A stretch of 64,000 nt of DNA from Natronomonas marina. Lineage in GTDB: Archaea; Halobacteriota; Halobacteria; Halobacteriales; Haloarculaceae. This document shows positions 35,973-44,443 of this stretch, piece by piece. The notes beneath the pieces are model-generated. The model was not told the DNA's origin, searched no databases, and was given only the letters and a program-made list of their open reading frames with translations. Location of the stretch: NCBI RefSeq assembly GCF_024298905.1, contig NZ_CP101154.1:1178001-1242000 (forward strand). Reading direction: 5' to 3'. Each line of letters begins with the position of its first letter. The stretch's first letter is position 1. A program made the translations under genes and the position numbers.

Positions 35973-36203
35973 ATGGTTCGGGCGTTCATCATGGTCAAGG
36001 CAGGCACCGGGCAGGCGGAGGCCCTCCTCGAGACCGTCCGGGGGTTCGACCACGTCGCCGACGCCAACATCGTCGCCGGCGACTACGACCTCATCGTCGA
36101 AGCCGAGGCCGAGGAGGTGTACGACGTCATCAACTCGGTCGCCACCGAGATCCGGAGCCTCGACGACGTGGTCGACACGAAGACCTACGTCTGTCTCGAG
36201 TAG
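35973..36203 (+). CDS. Stand-alone RAM domain protein, second copy
   Basis: A 76-residue paralogue of the RAM protein at 34952 to 35185 ('MVRAFIMVKAGTGQAEALLETV', 'ANIVAGDYDLIVEAEAEEV', 'LDDVVDTKTYVCLE'). It lacks any DNA-binding domain. It is divergent from the TrkA gene across 99 bp; the two RAM copies therefore bracket the TrkA gene. Its stop is followed without a gap by the stop of the convergent E1-alpha gene. Confidence 0.85.
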   Translation: MVRAFIMVKAGTGQAEALLETVRGFDHVADANIVAGDYDLIVEAEAEEVYDVINSVATEIRSLDDVVDTKTYVCLE

Positions 36204-37232
36204 CTACTCGTAGGGGTCGCCGTGTCGCCGGAGGTGTTCTTCCAGCGCCGCCCGCTGTCGCCGTAGCGCCGGCGTCGGTTCCTCGTAGACGTACTCGAAG
36301 ACGTCGTCGGGGTCCGGTTCGGCGGCCTCGGCGGCCTCGCGGGCCGCCTCGAAGTCCTCGGCCGCGGCCTCCCGGACCGCCTCGACGAAGCCCGCCTCGA
36401 CGACGCCGCCCGCCTCGAGGTACTCGACGAAGCGCTCGATTGGATCGCGGGTCCGCCACTCGGGGAACGTCGCCCGGTCGTCGTAGCGGTCGGGGTCGTC
36501 GCTCGTCGTGTGGGGTCCCTGCCGGTAGGTGAGACTCTCGAGCAGGACCGGCGCGCCGGCCCGGGCGTCCGCCAGCGCGCGGTCGACGGCCTCGTGGACC
36601 GCCAGGGGGTCGTTGCCGTCGACGCGGTAGCCGTCGATGCCGTAGGCCTCCGCCTTCGCGGCGATGGTCTCGCTGGCGGTCTGTCTCGTCTCCGGCGTCG
36701 AGATGGCCCAGCCGTTGTTCTCACAGAAGAACACGACCGGCGCCTCGAAGACGCCGGCGAAGTTCAGTCCCTCGTGGAAGTCCCCCTCGCTCGTGGCGCC
36801 GTCGCCGAAACAACAGAGGACGGCCTCGTCGCTCTCCCGGTAGTTCGCCGCCATCCCCAGCCCGGTCGCGTGCGGTATCTGGGAGGCGATGGGAACCGCC
36901 TGTGGGAGGACCGGGACATCGTGGCCGGAGCCGAACTCGGGGTAGCCGCGCCGGAATCGGAGGATGTCGGCCATCGGCACGCCGCGGGTCAACTGTGCGG
37001 CGTTCGAGCGGTAGGTCGGCACCAGCCAGTCGTCGTCGGCCAGCGCCGTCGCCGCCCCGACCTGTGAGGCCTCCTGTCCCCGGAACGGGGGGTAGCCGCT
37101 CATCCAGCCCTGTCGCTGGAGGGCGAAGGCCCGCTCGTCGAAGAGGCGGGCCCGGACCATCTCCCGCAGCAGCGTCCGGGCCAGTTCGTCGTCGGCCCGC
37201 TCGGGGTCGCGCTCGCCGATAACGCGGTGCAT
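36204..37232 (-). CDS. Thiamine-diphosphate dehydrogenase E1 alpha subunit, orphan
   Basis: A 342-residue alpha subunit of a pyruvate or branched-chain 2-oxoacid dehydrogenase-type E1. The ThDP motif runs from GDG in 'CCFGDGATSEGDFHEGLNFAG' to NN in 'FFCENNGWAIS'. The phospho-loop 'YRQGPHTTSDDPDRY' is branched-chain-like. E1 beta, E2 and E3 genes, normally next door, are absent; the neighbours are a RAM protein and a small membrane protein. It may pair with a beta subunit elsewhere or have its own role. It is intact, with a family-typical start 'ARTLLREMVRARLFDERA'. Confidence 0.9.
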   Translation of the reverse strand: MHRVIGERDPERADDELARTLLREMVRARLFDERAFALQRQGWMSGYPPFRGQEASQVGAATALADDDWLVPTYRSNAAQLTRGVPMADILRFRRGYPEFGSGHDVPVLPQAVPIASQIPHATGLGMAANYRESDEAVLCCFGDGATSEGDFHEGLNFAGVFEAPVVFFCENNGWAISTPETRQTASETIAAKAEAYGIDGYRVDGNDPLAVHEAVDRALADARAGAPVLLESLTYRQGPHTTSDDPDRYDDRATFPEWRTRDPIERFVEYLEAGGVVEAGFVEAVREAAAEDFEAAREAAEAAEPDPDDVFEYVYEEPTPALRRQRAALEEHLRRHGDPYE

Positions 37233-37307
37233 ACCGGGACTCCGTCGCCCGGGGGCAAAGCCGTGACGGACGGACAGAGCAAAGAGCCTCGACTCCCTAC
37301 GTACGGT

Positions 37308-37619
37308 ATGGTCTCGGTCTTCGAAGCGGTCGGGCTGGTCGTCCTCCTCGGCCTGAACACGTTCCTCGCGGCGGTCCTCACCCGGATGTTCCGGGTCCGG
37401 ATGGAGACCCGCTGGGGCGGCGTCCTCTACACACTACTCCTGACGCCGGTCGTCCTCGTCGTGGCGACGCTCCTCCTTGGACAGATCCTCGGACCCAACC
37501 TCGGCGACGCCGCGACCGTCCTCGGCGTGACCGTCCTCGTGCCGCTGACGCTCGGCATCGCCTTCGATTACTTCTGGATGCCCTCGCCCGACGAGGTCGA
37601 GGTGCCCGACACCGTCTAG
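37308..37619 (+). CDS. Small membrane protein, three helices
   Basis: A 103-residue hydrophobic protein with helices at about 3 to 24, 38 to 60 and 68 to 88, and a short acidic C-terminus '[14 protein letters not shown]'. It resembles small haloarchaeal membrane proteins of unknown function. ATG 37308 is used because the upstream in-frame ATG lies inside the start region of the divergent E1 gene. The stop shares CTAG with the convergent tmk stop. Confidence 0.65.
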   Translation: MVSVFEAVGLVVLLGLNTFLAAVLTRMFRVRMETRWGGVLYTLLLTPVVLVVATLLLGQILGPNLGDAATVLGVTVLVPLTLGIAFDYFWMPSPDEVEVPDTV

Positions 37620-38200
37620 CGGACCCGCTCGAGGGTGTCCTCGACGGCGTCGAGAACCGCTTCCGGCGACCGCGTGGCGTCGATGCGGACGAACCGGTCC
37701 GGGTCGGTCTCGACGAGCCGCTCGTAGTTGTCCTGCACCCGGGCGAGATAGCCGGCCGTCTCGAACTTGTTCGTCGCGCCCGCCCGCTCGGCGCCCGTCT
37801 CCGGCGGTACGTCGAAGTAAAGCGTCAGGTCCGGCGGGCGAGTGAACGGCTGGTGGATGCCCCGGACGTACTCCATCGGCCGCTTGACGACGCCCTCCAG
37901 CGTCGCGCCCTGGTAGGCGTACCGGGAGTCCGAGTAGCGGTCCGAGACGACGAGTTTCCCCGACTCCAGGGCCGGCCGGACGACCCGCGAGAGGTGGTCG
38001 GCGTGGTCGGCGGTGTAGAGGAACAGTTCCGCCAGTGGGTCCGCCCCGTCGTCGTCGATGGAGCGGTCGACCGCCTCGCCGTACCACGAATCGGTCGGCT
38101 CCCGGGTGAACACCGTCTCCTCGGCCGGGAGGCTGTCCCGGAGGGCCTCCGCGACGGTCGTCTTGCCGCTGCCGTCGATGCCCTCGAGCGTGACGAGCAT
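37616..38200 (-). CDS. tmk: Thymidylate kinase
   Basis: A 194-residue dTMP kinase, making dTDP for DNA synthesis. The P-loop GIDGSGKTT (residues 7 to 15) follows directly after the start, '[15 protein letters not shown]' is the DR(E)P-type motif, and '[16 protein letters not shown]' is the dTMP-binding DRY segment. A LID-like '[19 protein letters not shown]' follows. ATG 38200 is the only start consistent with the family. The stop overlaps the stop of the convergent small membrane protein. Confidence 0.95.
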   Translation of the reverse strand: MLVTLEGIDGSGKTTVAEALRDSLPAEETVFTREPTDSWYGEAVDRSIDDDGADPLAELFLYTADHADHLSRVVRPALESGKLVVSDRYSDSRYAYQGATLEGVVKRPMEYVRGIHQPFTRPPDLTLYFDVPPETGAERAGATNKFETAGYLARVQDNYERLVETDPDRFVRIDATRSPEAVLDAVEDTLERVR

Positions 38201-38388
38201 ACGGGTGCCTCGGCGGCGACGCATATCAGTGGCCGGGTCCCCGGCGGCGGGGTCGGGATGGGGACGGAAAACCGACGGCGGCGGCCTCTCGGCGCCGGAG
38301 CGCCCGGCGGTCGAAGGTAGGACCGACGACCCGCCGGTGACCGTCGGTAACGCGTTCGAGAACGAACGACGGGAGAAGGCGACGGGAC

Positions 38389-38718
38389 CTACCGGGCCGC
38401 TCGGGGACCCTCGCGGGCGGCGCGTTTGGCCTCGAAGACGGCGCCGGCGGCGAGTTCCTGGGCCAGCGTCTCGGCAGTGGCGTCGTCCTCGTCGGGGTCG
38501 AACCCGGCCGAGACGACGGAGCCGGCGGGCGGCTGGACGGCGACGGTCGCCTGGAGACCGTCGGTGTTGCCGGATATCTCGGCGCCGACGACGAACTCGT
38601 CGGACAGCAGCGCGCGCGTCGAGGTGGCGACGTCGACCAGTTCCCGACGGAGGGCACGGCGGCTCTCGATTGAGGGCTCGGCCTCGGCGGGCCCGGCGTG
38701 GGGGGAGTTTCCGTGCAT
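38389..38718 (-). CDS. Haloarchaeal conserved protein (DUF5811-like)
   Basis: A 109-residue protein: '[21 protein letters not shown]' (first 21 in two parts), helix '[21 protein letters not shown]', a central beta pair '[20 protein letters not shown]', acidic '[22 protein letters not shown]', basic end '[14 protein letters not shown]'. It matches a haloarchaeal family of unknown role. It is separated from tmk by a 188-bp gap without a visible gene. Confidence 0.62.
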   Translation of the reverse strand: MHGNSPHAGPAEAEPSIESRRALRRELVDVATSTRALLSDEFVVGAEISGNTDGLQATVAVQPPAGSVVSAGFDPDEDDATAETLAQELAAGAVFEAKRAAREGPRAAR

Positions 38719-38791
38719 GTGGCTTGCCCGCTCTACATGGCAATCCGTTAAAAACCCGTCGGCTCGGGTGAGAGACGTACGCACACGGAGG

Positions 38792-39271
38792 TCACAGGAT
38801 CGGCGTACTCTCGCCGTAGACGGCGAGGACGACCGCGCTCGTGTACGCCTCGTCGTCGGCCGAAGCCGTGACCGTCCGCCGTCCCTCGACGTCGAAGTCC
38901 CAGTCGCGGAGCTTTCGGCCGGCGGCCAACCCCGCCTCGACGCGCGCCTCGACGGCCTCTGGGTCGGTCCCCGACGCCTCGTAGAAGATGCCGGGGCCGT
39001 CCGGTTCCCGCGACCAGCCGAGCGAAGCAACGGCCGGTCCCGGCTCGTCCGGTCCGACCGTGGCCCGCCCCTCGACGACGGTGAGACGCTCGCCGGCGGG
39101 GCCCAGGTCCGGCGCCTCGCCGACCGCCTCGACGGTCGCCGCCGCGGGGACGACCGACGAGACCGACACGAGGTTGTAGTCGTGGACGTTCGCCTCGGCG
39201 AGGGCGGCGTCATAGGAGGCCATCGCCGTCGACCCCGTCGCTGTGCCCCAGACGACGCGGATGAGTCCCAT
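38792..39271 (-). CDS. pdaD: Pyruvoyl-dependent arginine decarboxylase
   Basis: A 159-residue proenzyme that cleaves itself between S38 and S39 in 'NLVSVSSVVP' to make the pyruvoyl group, then decarboxylates arginine to agmatine in archaeal polyamine synthesis. Other family marks are the start 'RVVWGTATGSTAMASYDAALAEA' (in parts), 'VVEGRATVGPDEPGPAVASLGW', and the catalytic Glu in 'GIFYEASG'. Length fits the family. It probably stands alone; the gaps to both neighbours are about 70 bp. Confidence 0.93.
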   Translation of the reverse strand: MGLIRVVWGTATGSTAMASYDAALAEANVHDYNLVSVSSVVPAAATVEAVGEAPDLGPAGERLTVVEGRATVGPDEPGPAVASLGWSREPDGPGIFYEASGTDPEAVEARVEAGLAAGRKLRDWDFDVEGRRTVTASADDEAYTSAVVLAVYGESTPIL

Positions 39272-39345
39272 TACCCGGAGTTGGACGGCCGAGACATAAC
39301 CGCGTTTCGGAACGGTGGGGGAGCTAAAGCGGGGCGCCCCGTCGC

Positions 39346-39732
39346 TCAGCCGTCCTTCCGGAGCAGTCCGTCGATGCTCGCGGTCAGCACCGTCTCGCCG
39401 GTCTCGTTCGTGCAGACGACGCCGGCGGTGACCGCGTAGTCGTCGGCGCGTTCCTCGACGCGCTCGTGGGTCCACTCGCAGCGAATCCGCTCGCCGGTGT
39501 GGACGGGCCGGCGGAACTCGAGGTCCATCGTGTGGGCGAGCATCTCCAGATCGCCGCCGATCTTCGTCGGCAGCGTCGCCGTCAACAGGCCGTGGACGAG
39601 GAGTCTGCCCTCCGAATCCGGCTCGGTGTGCCGCGGCTGGGTGTCCCCCGAGAGGTCGGCGAACCGGCGGACCTCGTCGGTCGTGAACGTCCGCTCGAAC
39701 GTGTAGGTCTCGCCTTCTGTCGGTCGGCTCAC
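39346..39732 (-). CDS. MaoC-like hot-dog fold dehydratase/hydratase
   Basis: A 128-residue hot-dog protein with a GTG start (39732, 'VSRPTEGETYTFERTFTTDEV' with the first residue read as Met). The hydratase motif appears as 'FADLSGDTQPRHTEPDSEGRLLVHGLLTATLPTKIGG' (in parts): the catalytic Asp and His positions of MaoC are D30 and H35-like within 'SGDTQPRH', although the usual Asn after the Asp is replaced. It may act on enoyl-CoA or fatty-acyl substrates. A neighbouring aldo/keto reductase starts upstream on the same strand about 50 bp away. Confidence 0.75.
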   Translation of the reverse strand: MSRPTEGETYTFERTFTTDEVRRFADLSGDTQPRHTEPDSEGRLLVHGLLTATLPTKIGGDLEMLAHTMDLEFRRPVHTGERIRCEWTHERVEERADDYAVTAGVVCTNETGETVLTASIDGLLRKDG

Positions 39733-39784
39733 GCGGGAGACCGTCCCCGGTCCGGGCGCCGACCCGGTGGGCGGTCGGGCACGG

Positions 39785-40843
39785 TCAGGTCCCGGCCGAC
39801 TCCTTCTCGAGACCGGCGGCCTCGATGTCCTCGCCGCCGACCGACGACCGCAGCGCGTCCATGCCGTCGTCGCGCTCGATGCCGAAGTCGTCGGCGTACA
39901 GCCCCTGGACCCGCTCGTACTCGGCGTCGGAGAGCGGCGGCACCCCGCTCGCGGCGGCCCACTCGTCGATGTCCTCGCGGGTCCGGAACGTCGGCGTGAC
40001 CGTCGCCACCTCGTCGTGGTACAGCAGCCACTGGAGGCTGGCCTGCGCCATCGTTCGCTGGCCATCCCCTTCGAGGAACCGAAGCGCCTCGATCTTCTCC
40101 CAGCCGGACTCGTACCACTCGTCGGGCCGGTAGGCGCGGTGGTCGCCCTCGCCGAGTTCCGTCTCGGGGGTGACCTGCTCGTTCAAGAGCCCCGAGGAGT
40201 GCGGCACCCGCGGGATCAGGCTCGTCGAGGAGCCGGTCCGCTCGATGGTGTCGAGGAAGTGGTTGCCGACCTCCTGTTCCAGCAGGTTCCACACCAGCTG
40301 GACGGCGTCGAACTCCTCCTCGATGGCGAGGTCGCCCTCCGCGAGCCAGCCGATGGAGGGACCGAGCGCCAGCCCGATTGCGTCGGCACGGCCGGACTCG
40401 CGGACCTCGTCGAGGAACTCCAGCACCTCGGCGTCCATCTCCTCGGCGTTGGCGTTGTGCAACTGCAGCACGTCGACCCGCTCCATGCCGAGGCGGTCCA
40501 GCGACTTCTCGAAGGCCTCCTCGAGGTAGTCGCGGTGCATCTCCTTGGGCAACTCGCCGTGGCCCGCCTGCGGGTTGTCGTAGAAGTCGTAGCCAATCTT
40601 CGTGGCGACGGTGACCTCCTCGCGCATCTCGGCGAGCGCCTCCCCGACCAGTTCCTCCGAGCGGCCGTGGCCGTAGACATCGCCGGTGTCGAAGTAGGTG
40701 ATGCCCTGGTCGACCGCGTACTGCAGCATCTCCTTGGCCTGTGACTCGCTGCGGTCGCCCCACCAGTCGGTGCCGACGACCCACGCGCCGAAGCCGATCT
40801 CGGAGACCTCCACGCCGGAGTCGCCCAGCGTCCGGTAGTTCAT
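39785..40843 (-). CDS. Aldo/keto reductase
   Basis: A 352-residue TIM-barrel NADPH-dependent oxidoreductase. The catalytic tetrad is visible as Asp and Tyr in 'GITYFDTGDVYGHGRSEELV', Lys in 'VTVATKIGYDFYD', and His in 'VDVLQLHNANAEE'. The NADP site is near 'QRTMAQASLQWLLYHDEVATVTPTFR' (in parts). I chose ATG 40843 ('MNYRTLGDSGVEVSEIGFG'), the standard family start; an in-frame ATG 33 bp upstream adds 'AKCFNALPPG' and is less likely. An insertion around 'VPHSSGLLNEQVTPETELGEGDH' is longer than in most members. Substrate unknown. Confidence 0.9.
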   Translation of the reverse strand: MNYRTLGDSGVEVSEIGFGAWVVGTDWWGDRSESQAKEMLQYAVDQGITYFDTGDVYGHGRSEELVGEALAEMREEVTVATKIGYDFYDNPQAGHGELPKEMHRDYLEEAFEKSLDRLGMERVDVLQLHNANAEEMDAEVLEFLDEVRESGRADAIGLALGPSIGWLAEGDLAIEEEFDAVQLVWNLLEQEVGNHFLDTIERTGSSTSLIPRVPHSSGLLNEQVTPETELGEGDHRAYRPDEWYESGWEKIEALRFLEGDGQRTMAQASLQWLLYHDEVATVTPTFRTREDIDEWAAASGVPPLSDAEYERVQGLYADDFGIERDDGMDALRSSVGGEDIEAAGLEKESAGT

Positions 40844-40907
40844 GCCCGGCGGTAGGGCGTTGAAGCACTTAGCCATCGGGGTTCGGTCCCGGCCCGCAGG
40901 AGCGGGA

Positions 40908-42989
40908 TCAGGCGACCGTCTCGCCCGTCCGCCAGGCGTCGACCACGTCCCGGAGCAGGCCGGTCTCGATGTCGCCGGCCCGCCAGTCGTCGACCGCCTG
41001 CCGGAGACCGGCGTTCTGCACGACGTCGCTCTCGCCGGCGTAGTCGTCGAGACTCGGGCCGACGTCCTTCTGGACGGTCTCGGTGGCGGTGTAGCCGGCG
41101 GCGTTCGACCACCCCTGGTCGCCGGTCGCCGACGCGGTGACGGTCAGGGTGCCGTCGGCGAGCGTCGTGGCGTTGACCGTCACGTTCGTCGTCCCGTCGG
41201 TCGTGTCGGTCGGCGCCGTCGCCGTGACGGTGTCGCCGACCCCGTCCTCGAAGCGGACCGTCACGTCTCCGGGTTTCGGTTCGGCGCCGAAGGCGACGGT
41301 GACGGACACGGCGTCGACCGACTCGTTGTCGACGGGGCCGGCCACGGAGACGTTCCGGGGGTTCTGCGGCGGGACGGCCAGCGCCGCGTCGGTCAGGCCG
41401 TACCCGACCGCGTCGTTCGGGTACGAACCGTAGTTCTCGCCGTCGGGGGCGACGGCGGTTTCGACGACGCGGTCCTGCAGGCCGGCGCCCGTCGCGGAGG
41501 CGTTGGCGCCGTGGACGAGCGCCGCCGCGCCGGCGGCGTGGGGCGCCGCTGCCGAGGTGCCGGCGAACCCGTTCTGGCCGTAGGCCTCCGTCGAGACCCG
41601 CGCCGGGGCGACGATTTCCGGCTTGAGACGCCCGTCGATGGTCGGCCCCCGCGAGGAGTACGGCTCCAGGGTCTCCGTGTCCCAGTAGACGGCGCCGACG
41701 GCAATGCCCCGTTTCGTCGTCGCCGGCGGCGTCACGCTCCGCTCGACGGTGCTGTACTCGAGGTCGATGCCGTCGCTGGTGAAGAGGTCGAAGTCGGCGG
41801 TCCCGTCGGCGTTCTCGCGGTGGATGGCCAGACAGTAGTCGTGGACGCCGGACTCCTGGGGCGAGTAGGACACTTGCTCTCGGGGTCGGACGCTGTTGTC
41901 CGGGGACTGGGCGTTGTTCGAGAACGCCACGCGCTCGAACGCGCCGCTGGTGTCGTCGTACTTCAGGAGTTCGAGGGCGTACCGCTGGTCGGAGGTGGGC
42001 CAGTCGTTCCACTGCAGCGTCGCCTCGACGAACCCGGCCGCCTGGAAGTCGTTGCACTCGTCGGCGTCGGCGCCCGGATCGGAGAACTCCAGCAGATCGT
42101 CGCCGTCCTCGTCGCGCCACTGGCCGTGCCAGTGCTGACCGTCGCCCTCGTTGCCCGAGGAGACGAACCAGGCCGTCCCGCTCTCGACCCCGTCGTCTAT
42201 CTCCTGGTCGAACACCGAGGTGCCGTCGTTCGGGACGCCGCCCTTGAAGCCCAGCGACATCCCGACGGCGTCGACATCCTCGTGGGCGTTGACCCACTCC
42301 ATGGCGTTCAACAGCTGTAGCCCCGTCTCGGCGGTCACGAGGATCAGGTCGGCGTCGGGCGCGACGTCGACGACGATCTCGCCGACGGCGTCGCCGTGTG
42401 AGGTCGGGATGTACGGCGGCCCCTCGATGCCCTCGCCGCTGAAATCCTTCGTCTCGACGACGTTGTCGGCGATGGGCGGGTGGTCAGGGTCGAAGCCGAG
42501 GTCGATGAGCGCCACCGTCGCGCCGTCACCTGTCGCGTTCCGGTCGGCGGCGACGTTGGCCCGGATCGTCTCGACGCCCTCGCTGGTCAACTCGGCCTGC
42601 TCGGGCCGCAGCGGTGTCCGCACGAACGCCACGGCGGGTTCCTCGCCGAGCGACTCGATGCGGTCCCGCGGCACCGTGGCCTGTATCAGATTGCCGTGGT
42701 GGGCCTCGACGGTTCCGCGGTCGGCGGCGGCGTCGGCGGCCTCGTCGCCGCGACCCGCCGTGGCCTCGACGACGACCCGGATCCCGTCGGTGTCGCCGGA
42801 CTCGGCCGCCACGCTCCCGTCGCCGGCCAGGAGGCCGTGTTCGACGTTCGGATGGCCGGTGCTGTTGACGCCCGGTACGTCGGACCCGCCGTCGGCACCC
42901 GAGGCGCCGGCGACGACCAGCCCACCGGCAGCGACGCCGAGAACCGCCACGACGACCACCGTGAGTAGCAGCGATCTGCGTTCGTTCAT
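40908..42989 (-). CDS. Secreted subtilisin-like serine protease (S8)
   Basis: A 693-residue exported protease. A hydrophobic signal (about 7 to 30) is followed by a propeptide-like domain (about 70 to 125). The catalytic domain has D163 ('VALIDLGFDPDH'), H198 ('PTSHGDAVGEIVVDV'), oxyanion N280 ('FVSSGNEG') and S479 ('GFAGTSAAAPHAAGAAAL'). A large insertion (about 285 to 420) separates the oxyanion Asn from the Ser segment. Beta-sandwich and dockerin-like C-terminal regions follow, ending with 'AVDDWRAGDIETGLLRDVVDAWRTG'. Its ATG overlaps the stop of the small upstream gene by 4 bp. Confidence 0.92.
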   Translation of the reverse strand: MNERRSLLLTVVVVAVLGVAAGGLVVAGASGADGGSDVPGVNSTGHPNVEHGLLAGDGSVAAESGDTDGIRVVVEATAGRGDEAADAAADRGTVEAHHGNLIQATVPRDRIESLGEEPAVAFVRTPLRPEQAELTSEGVETIRANVAADRNATGDGATVALIDLGFDPDHPPIADNVVETKDFSGEGIEGPPYIPTSHGDAVGEIVVDVAPDADLILVTAETGLQLLNAMEWVNAHEDVDAVGMSLGFKGGVPNDGTSVFDQEIDDGVESGTAWFVSSGNEGDGQHWHGQWRDEDGDDLLEFSDPGADADECNDFQAAGFVEATLQWNDWPTSDQRYALELLKYDDTSGAFERVAFSNNAQSPDNSVRPREQVSYSPQESGVHDYCLAIHRENADGTADFDLFTSDGIDLEYSTVERSVTPPATTKRGIAVGAVYWDTETLEPYSSRGPTIDGRLKPEIVAPARVSTEAYGQNGFAGTSAAAPHAAGAAALVHGANASATGAGLQDRVVETAVAPDGENYGSYPNDAVGYGLTDAALAVPPQNPRNVSVAGPVDNESVDAVSVTVAFGAEPKPGDVTVRFEDGVGDTVTATAPTDTTDGTTNVTVNATTLADGTLTVTASATGDQGWSNAAGYTATETVQKDVGPSLDDYAGESDVVQNAGLRQAVDDWRAGDIETGLLRDVVDAWRTGETVA

Positions 42990-43378
42990 CTGTCGGGGTG
43001 TCGGTGAGGAACCTCGGGTCGGTCGACGTAGCTGACCGACGGTGCTTCGGCGAGCGGGAGCAGTTCGTCCACCGCGACGGTGGCTTCGAGACGATCCTCG
43101 AAGCGTGCCCCGACCGTTTCGAGGCGGTCCTCGGGTGCCGACGCGCCCGCCGCGAGGCGTACCTCGACGGCGACGGTTCCCTCCTCGACGTCGAGACCGT
43201 GGCGACGGGCGTACGCCGCCGCGTCGTCGGCCCTCGACAGGCCGTACAGCGTCGACTCGAGCGACGGGTGCGAACCGCCGTCCGCGACGGTACCCCCTCG
43301 CGTCCCCCTCTCGTCCCCGCGACGGTCGCCCCGACGCACGTCACTCGGTGCCCGCTCGTCTCCCCGGATTCCTGTCAT
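42986..43378 (-). CDS. Small protein with subtilase-propeptide (I9)-like domain
   Basis: A 130-residue protein translated immediately before the subtilase (stop overlaps its ATG). The N-terminal half is Arg/Gly-rich and disordered. The C-terminal half (about 68 to 127: 'VAVEVRLAAGASAPEDRLETVG', 'FEDRLEATVAVDELLPLAEAP', 'SVSYVDRPE') follows the same beta-alpha-beta pattern as the subtilase's own prodomain ('RVVVEATAGRGDEAADAAADRG', 'LIQATVPRDRIESLGEEPAV', 'AFVRTP'). Such domains fold and inhibit subtilases. No signal peptide is visible, so it may act inside the cell before export. The function is inferred from this similarity and the gene order. Confidence 0.65.
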   Translation of the reverse strand: MTGIRGDERAPSDVRRGDRRGDERGTRGGTVADGGSHPSLESTLYGLSRADDAAAYARRHGLDVEEGTVAVEVRLAAGASAPEDRLETVGARFEDRLEATVAVDELLPLAEAPSVSYVDRPEVPHRHPDR

Positions 43379-43542
43379 GTTTGGTTCCCCCCACGAATCG
43401 ATACTCCACGTATGGGAAACTCCGAGTAAAAATCCACCGACGGTGTCGGGGCTCGATGCGGGCCGCGAGCGGTCCCCGCCGTCGGTCGTGTGCCGGTCGC
43501 ACAACAGCAATCCCTAACACTGCGGGTCCCTTGCGGGACGGT

Positions 43543-44442
43543 ATGACGAAGCGCCACGTCTCGCTGCCGCCGGAGGCCGAGGAGGGACTCGAGGAGTTCC
43601 TCGGGCAGGTCGACCGTCGGCTGGCAAGCGAGGAAGACACCTGCGAGGTCGTCGAGGACGTGCTCGTCGACCTCCACGGCGACCGGGACGCCTACGAGCG
43701 GTGGCAGGCCGGCGAGGCGGTCTCGCCGGCCGAACGGGTCCGACTCCAGGGGTACGACCCCTGCAACGCGACGCTGGAGAGCGAGTACTACGCCGAGAAG
43801 GACGAGGACGCCTTCGAGGACTCCAAACACCTCCAGTGGCTCTGGCGGCAGTTCGACGCGACGCCAATGGCCGACAACGTCGAGTTCGCGCTCCGGTTCC
43901 GCCGGATGCTCGCGGATCACCTCTTCGCGGAGTGCGGCGAGAACTGTCGGTTCTTCAAGGGCATCACGTTCACCTACGGCCACAACATCTCCGTCGGCGA
44001 CAACGTGATCGTCCACGACGACGTCCACCTCGACGACCGCGGGAAACTCACCGTCGGCAATCGCGTCTCCATCTCCGACGGCGTCCACGTCTACAGCCAC
44101 GACCACGACGTCGTCGACCAGACTCACGTCGAGAACTTCCACACCGTCGTCGAGGACGACGCCCGCCTCACCTACGACTCGATGGTCCGGGCGGGCGTGA
44201 AGGTCGGCGAGAACGCCATCCTCGGGGCCCGCGCGGTCGCCCAGTCGGACGTGCCGGCCCACCATGTCGCCGTCGGGACGCCCGCAAAGAGTGTCCGCGT
44301 GAAACCGGGCTGGGAGTCGGTCGCCGAACCCCTCGACGGCGACCACCCCGACGGCCGCGACGAGCGCCGCCTCCCCTACGAGGTGCCCGACGACATCGAC
44401 GTCTTCGACGAGTTCGGGCGCGACCGGGCGCCACCGGAGTGA
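43543..44442 (+). CDS. Left-handed beta-helix acyltransferase (maltose O-acetyltransferase-like)
   Basis: A 299-residue protein. A helical N-terminus (about 1 to 120) is followed by hexapeptide-repeat beta-helix from about 140 to 250: 'GHNISVGDNVIVHDDVHLDDRG', 'LTVGNRVSISDGVHVYSHDH', 'VRAGVKVGENAILGARAVAQSDV', ending 'VAVGTPAKSVRVKPGWES'. The catalytic His lies in 'VHVYSHDHDVV'. It should transfer acetyl or acyl groups to a sugar or similar acceptor from acyl-CoA. ATG 43543 is used; an upstream in-frame extension is antisense to a different gene. No sugar operon is nearby. Confidence 0.85.
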   Translation: MTKRHVSLPPEAEEGLEEFLGQVDRRLASEEDTCEVVEDVLVDLHGDRDAYERWQAGEAVSPAERVRLQGYDPCNATLESEYYAEKDEDAFEDSKHLQWLWRQFDATPMADNVEFALRFRRMLADHLFAECGENCRFFKGITFTYGHNISVGDNVIVHDDVHLDDRGKLTVGNRVSISDGVHVYSHDHDVVDQTHVENFHTVVEDDARLTYDSMVRAGVKVGENAILGARAVAQSDVPAHHVAVGTPAKSVRVKPGWESVAEPLDGDHPDGRDERRLPYEVPDDIDVFDEFGRDRAPPE

Positions 44443-44443
44443 G

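Noticed and set aside
40842-42320. Long plus-strand frame opposite the subtilase
   Set aside because: No domain pattern and its composition mirrors the protease gene; it is an antisense shadow.
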